20,154 nucleotides of DNA, taken from Candidatus Poseidoniaceae archaeon. Lineage in GTDB: Archaea > Thermoplasmatota > Poseidoniia > Poseidoniales > Poseidoniaceae. How positions within the stretch are numbered: position 1 is the first letter of the stretch; the number at the start of each line of letters is the position of its first letter. Positions 19,800 through 20,154 of this stretch are shown here, in pieces. The stretch covers positions 1-20,154 of the forward strand of contig DUIP01000186.1 in assembly GCA_013330285.1 (NCBI GenBank), written 5' to 3'. The position numbers and the translations under genes are program-made. A model generated the notes under the pieces. That model ran no database searches and was not told the DNA's origin. It was given only the letters and a program-made list of their open reading frames with translations.

Positions 19800-19805
19800 T
19801 TTAAG
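19800..19805 (+). promoter_or_regulatory. TATA box giving a leaderless transcript of the last gene
   Basis: TTTAAG begins 29 nt before the ATG at 19829, the same box and distance as upstream of the M28 gene. The preceding GTAGAA is a possible TFB-recognition element. No Shine-Dalgarno site precedes the ATG. Confidence 0.6.
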
Positions 19806-19828
19806 CACCCAACTACGCTACATTCTCC

Positions 19829-20154
19829 ATGCGCGAGGTCACCTTCTTTTGGAAGCGGTCAAATGTCAGCCACCTCGTGACTGGGCCAATCACTGAAGTA
19901 ATACAAAGCATGTACTTCATCTCATACGCCCGAAGAGTTCCTAAGGATATTCGATGTATTTTCAAAGTCCACTTCCAGCCTGGAATGGGTCCAGCGGACA
20001 TCGAACGGGTCGGTTTCATTGAACTGATTGAAGTGCTCATGGATGCTGAAAACGATGGCGATGGGACAATCCTTCTTGCACGTTTAAGCCACCCTGCATC
20101 TAACCTAAGCGCAAGAATCAATGGCACTTCAGCAGTTCCAGGGGCCTGTTTTCT
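19829..20154 (+). CDS. Unidentified protein, N-terminal 108 residues, cut by the window end
   Basis: An ATG at 19829 opens a frame with no stop to the last base. The protein begins MREVTFFWKRSNVSHLVTGP and contains alternating beta and helical segments (RCIFKVHFQPG, then GFIELIEVLMD, then TILLARLSHPASN). There is no signal peptide or membrane helix so far. The MRE start with an early beta-alpha layout is reminiscent of archaeal bacterio-opsin-activator-type (HTH_10) regulators, whose DNA-binding domain is C-terminal and would lie beyond the window; this is a guess. A TTTAAG box 29 nt upstream and no Shine-Dalgarno site point to a leaderless, separately transcribed gene. Confidence 0.7.
   Translation, partial: MREVTFFWKRSNVSHLVTGPITEVIQSMYFISYARRVPKDIRCIFKVHFQPGMGPADIERVGFIELIEVLMDAENDGDGTILLARLSHPASNLSARINGTSAVPGACF

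Overview
The window reads as a compact, ordinary-density chromosome segment from a planktonic euryarchaeon, most likely a Marine Group II-type (Poseidoniales-like) member of the Thermoplasmatota. This is inference, drawn from four things: a bacterial-type gyrB-gyrA pair, a very large PKD-repeat metalloprotease anchored by one C-terminal helix, archaeal TATA-like boxes placed 29 nt upstream of start codons that lack ribosome binding sites (leaderless genes), and a mixed use of strong Shine-Dalgarno sites for genes inside operons. No rRNA, tRNA, CRISPR array, insertion sequence or phage gene was found.

Layout. Bases 1-544 (minus): the N-terminus of an unidentified protein cut by the window edge, overlapped by a hotdog-fold thioesterase. 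Bases 637-1971 (plus): a zinc amidohydrolase of the succinylglutamate desuccinylase/aspartoacylase family. Bases 1972-8044 (minus): gyrB, gyrA and an isopropylmalate/homocitrate synthase-like enzyme in one apparent transcription unit; gyrB and gyrA overlap by 11 nt and gyrA starts with TTG behind a perfect Shine-Dalgarno site. Bases 8045-8365 are a 321-bp divergent control region. Bases 8366-9163 (plus): type I 3-dehydroquinate dehydratase (shikimate pathway). Bases 9215-14680 (minus): a 1402-residue secreted metalloprotease with about six PKD repeats, followed by a membrane-anchored surface protein. Bases 14769-18302 (plus): an M28/glutaminyl-cyclase-like exported zinc enzyme, a three-helix membrane protein with a carboxypeptidase-regulatory-like domain, and a thymidylate kinase-like protein with a large unknown C-terminal extension. 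Bases 18303-19064 (minus): a DUF2085 membrane protein with a His-rich insert. Bases 19121-19780 (plus): a membrane-anchored Smr-like protein. Bases 19829-20154 (plus): the start of another gene cut by the window end.

How the parts relate. The gyrase operon supplies DNA supercoiling. AroD and the isopropylmalate/homocitrate synthase-like enzyme belong to amino-acid biosynthesis. The 9.2-17 kb block looks like a cell-surface protein-degradation neighbourhood: two exported metallo-enzymes divergently transcribed from one short promoter region, each accompanied by a membrane protein. The most interesting observations are a canonical EF-hand calcium-binding loop fused to the C-terminus of GyrA, a repeated leaderless promoter geometry, a perfect 14-bp palindrome in the divergent promoter near 19.1 kb, the Smr-like domain tethered to membrane helices, and the thymidylate kinase fusion with a non-standard P-loop. 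None of these amounts to a demonstrably new defence or mobile system.
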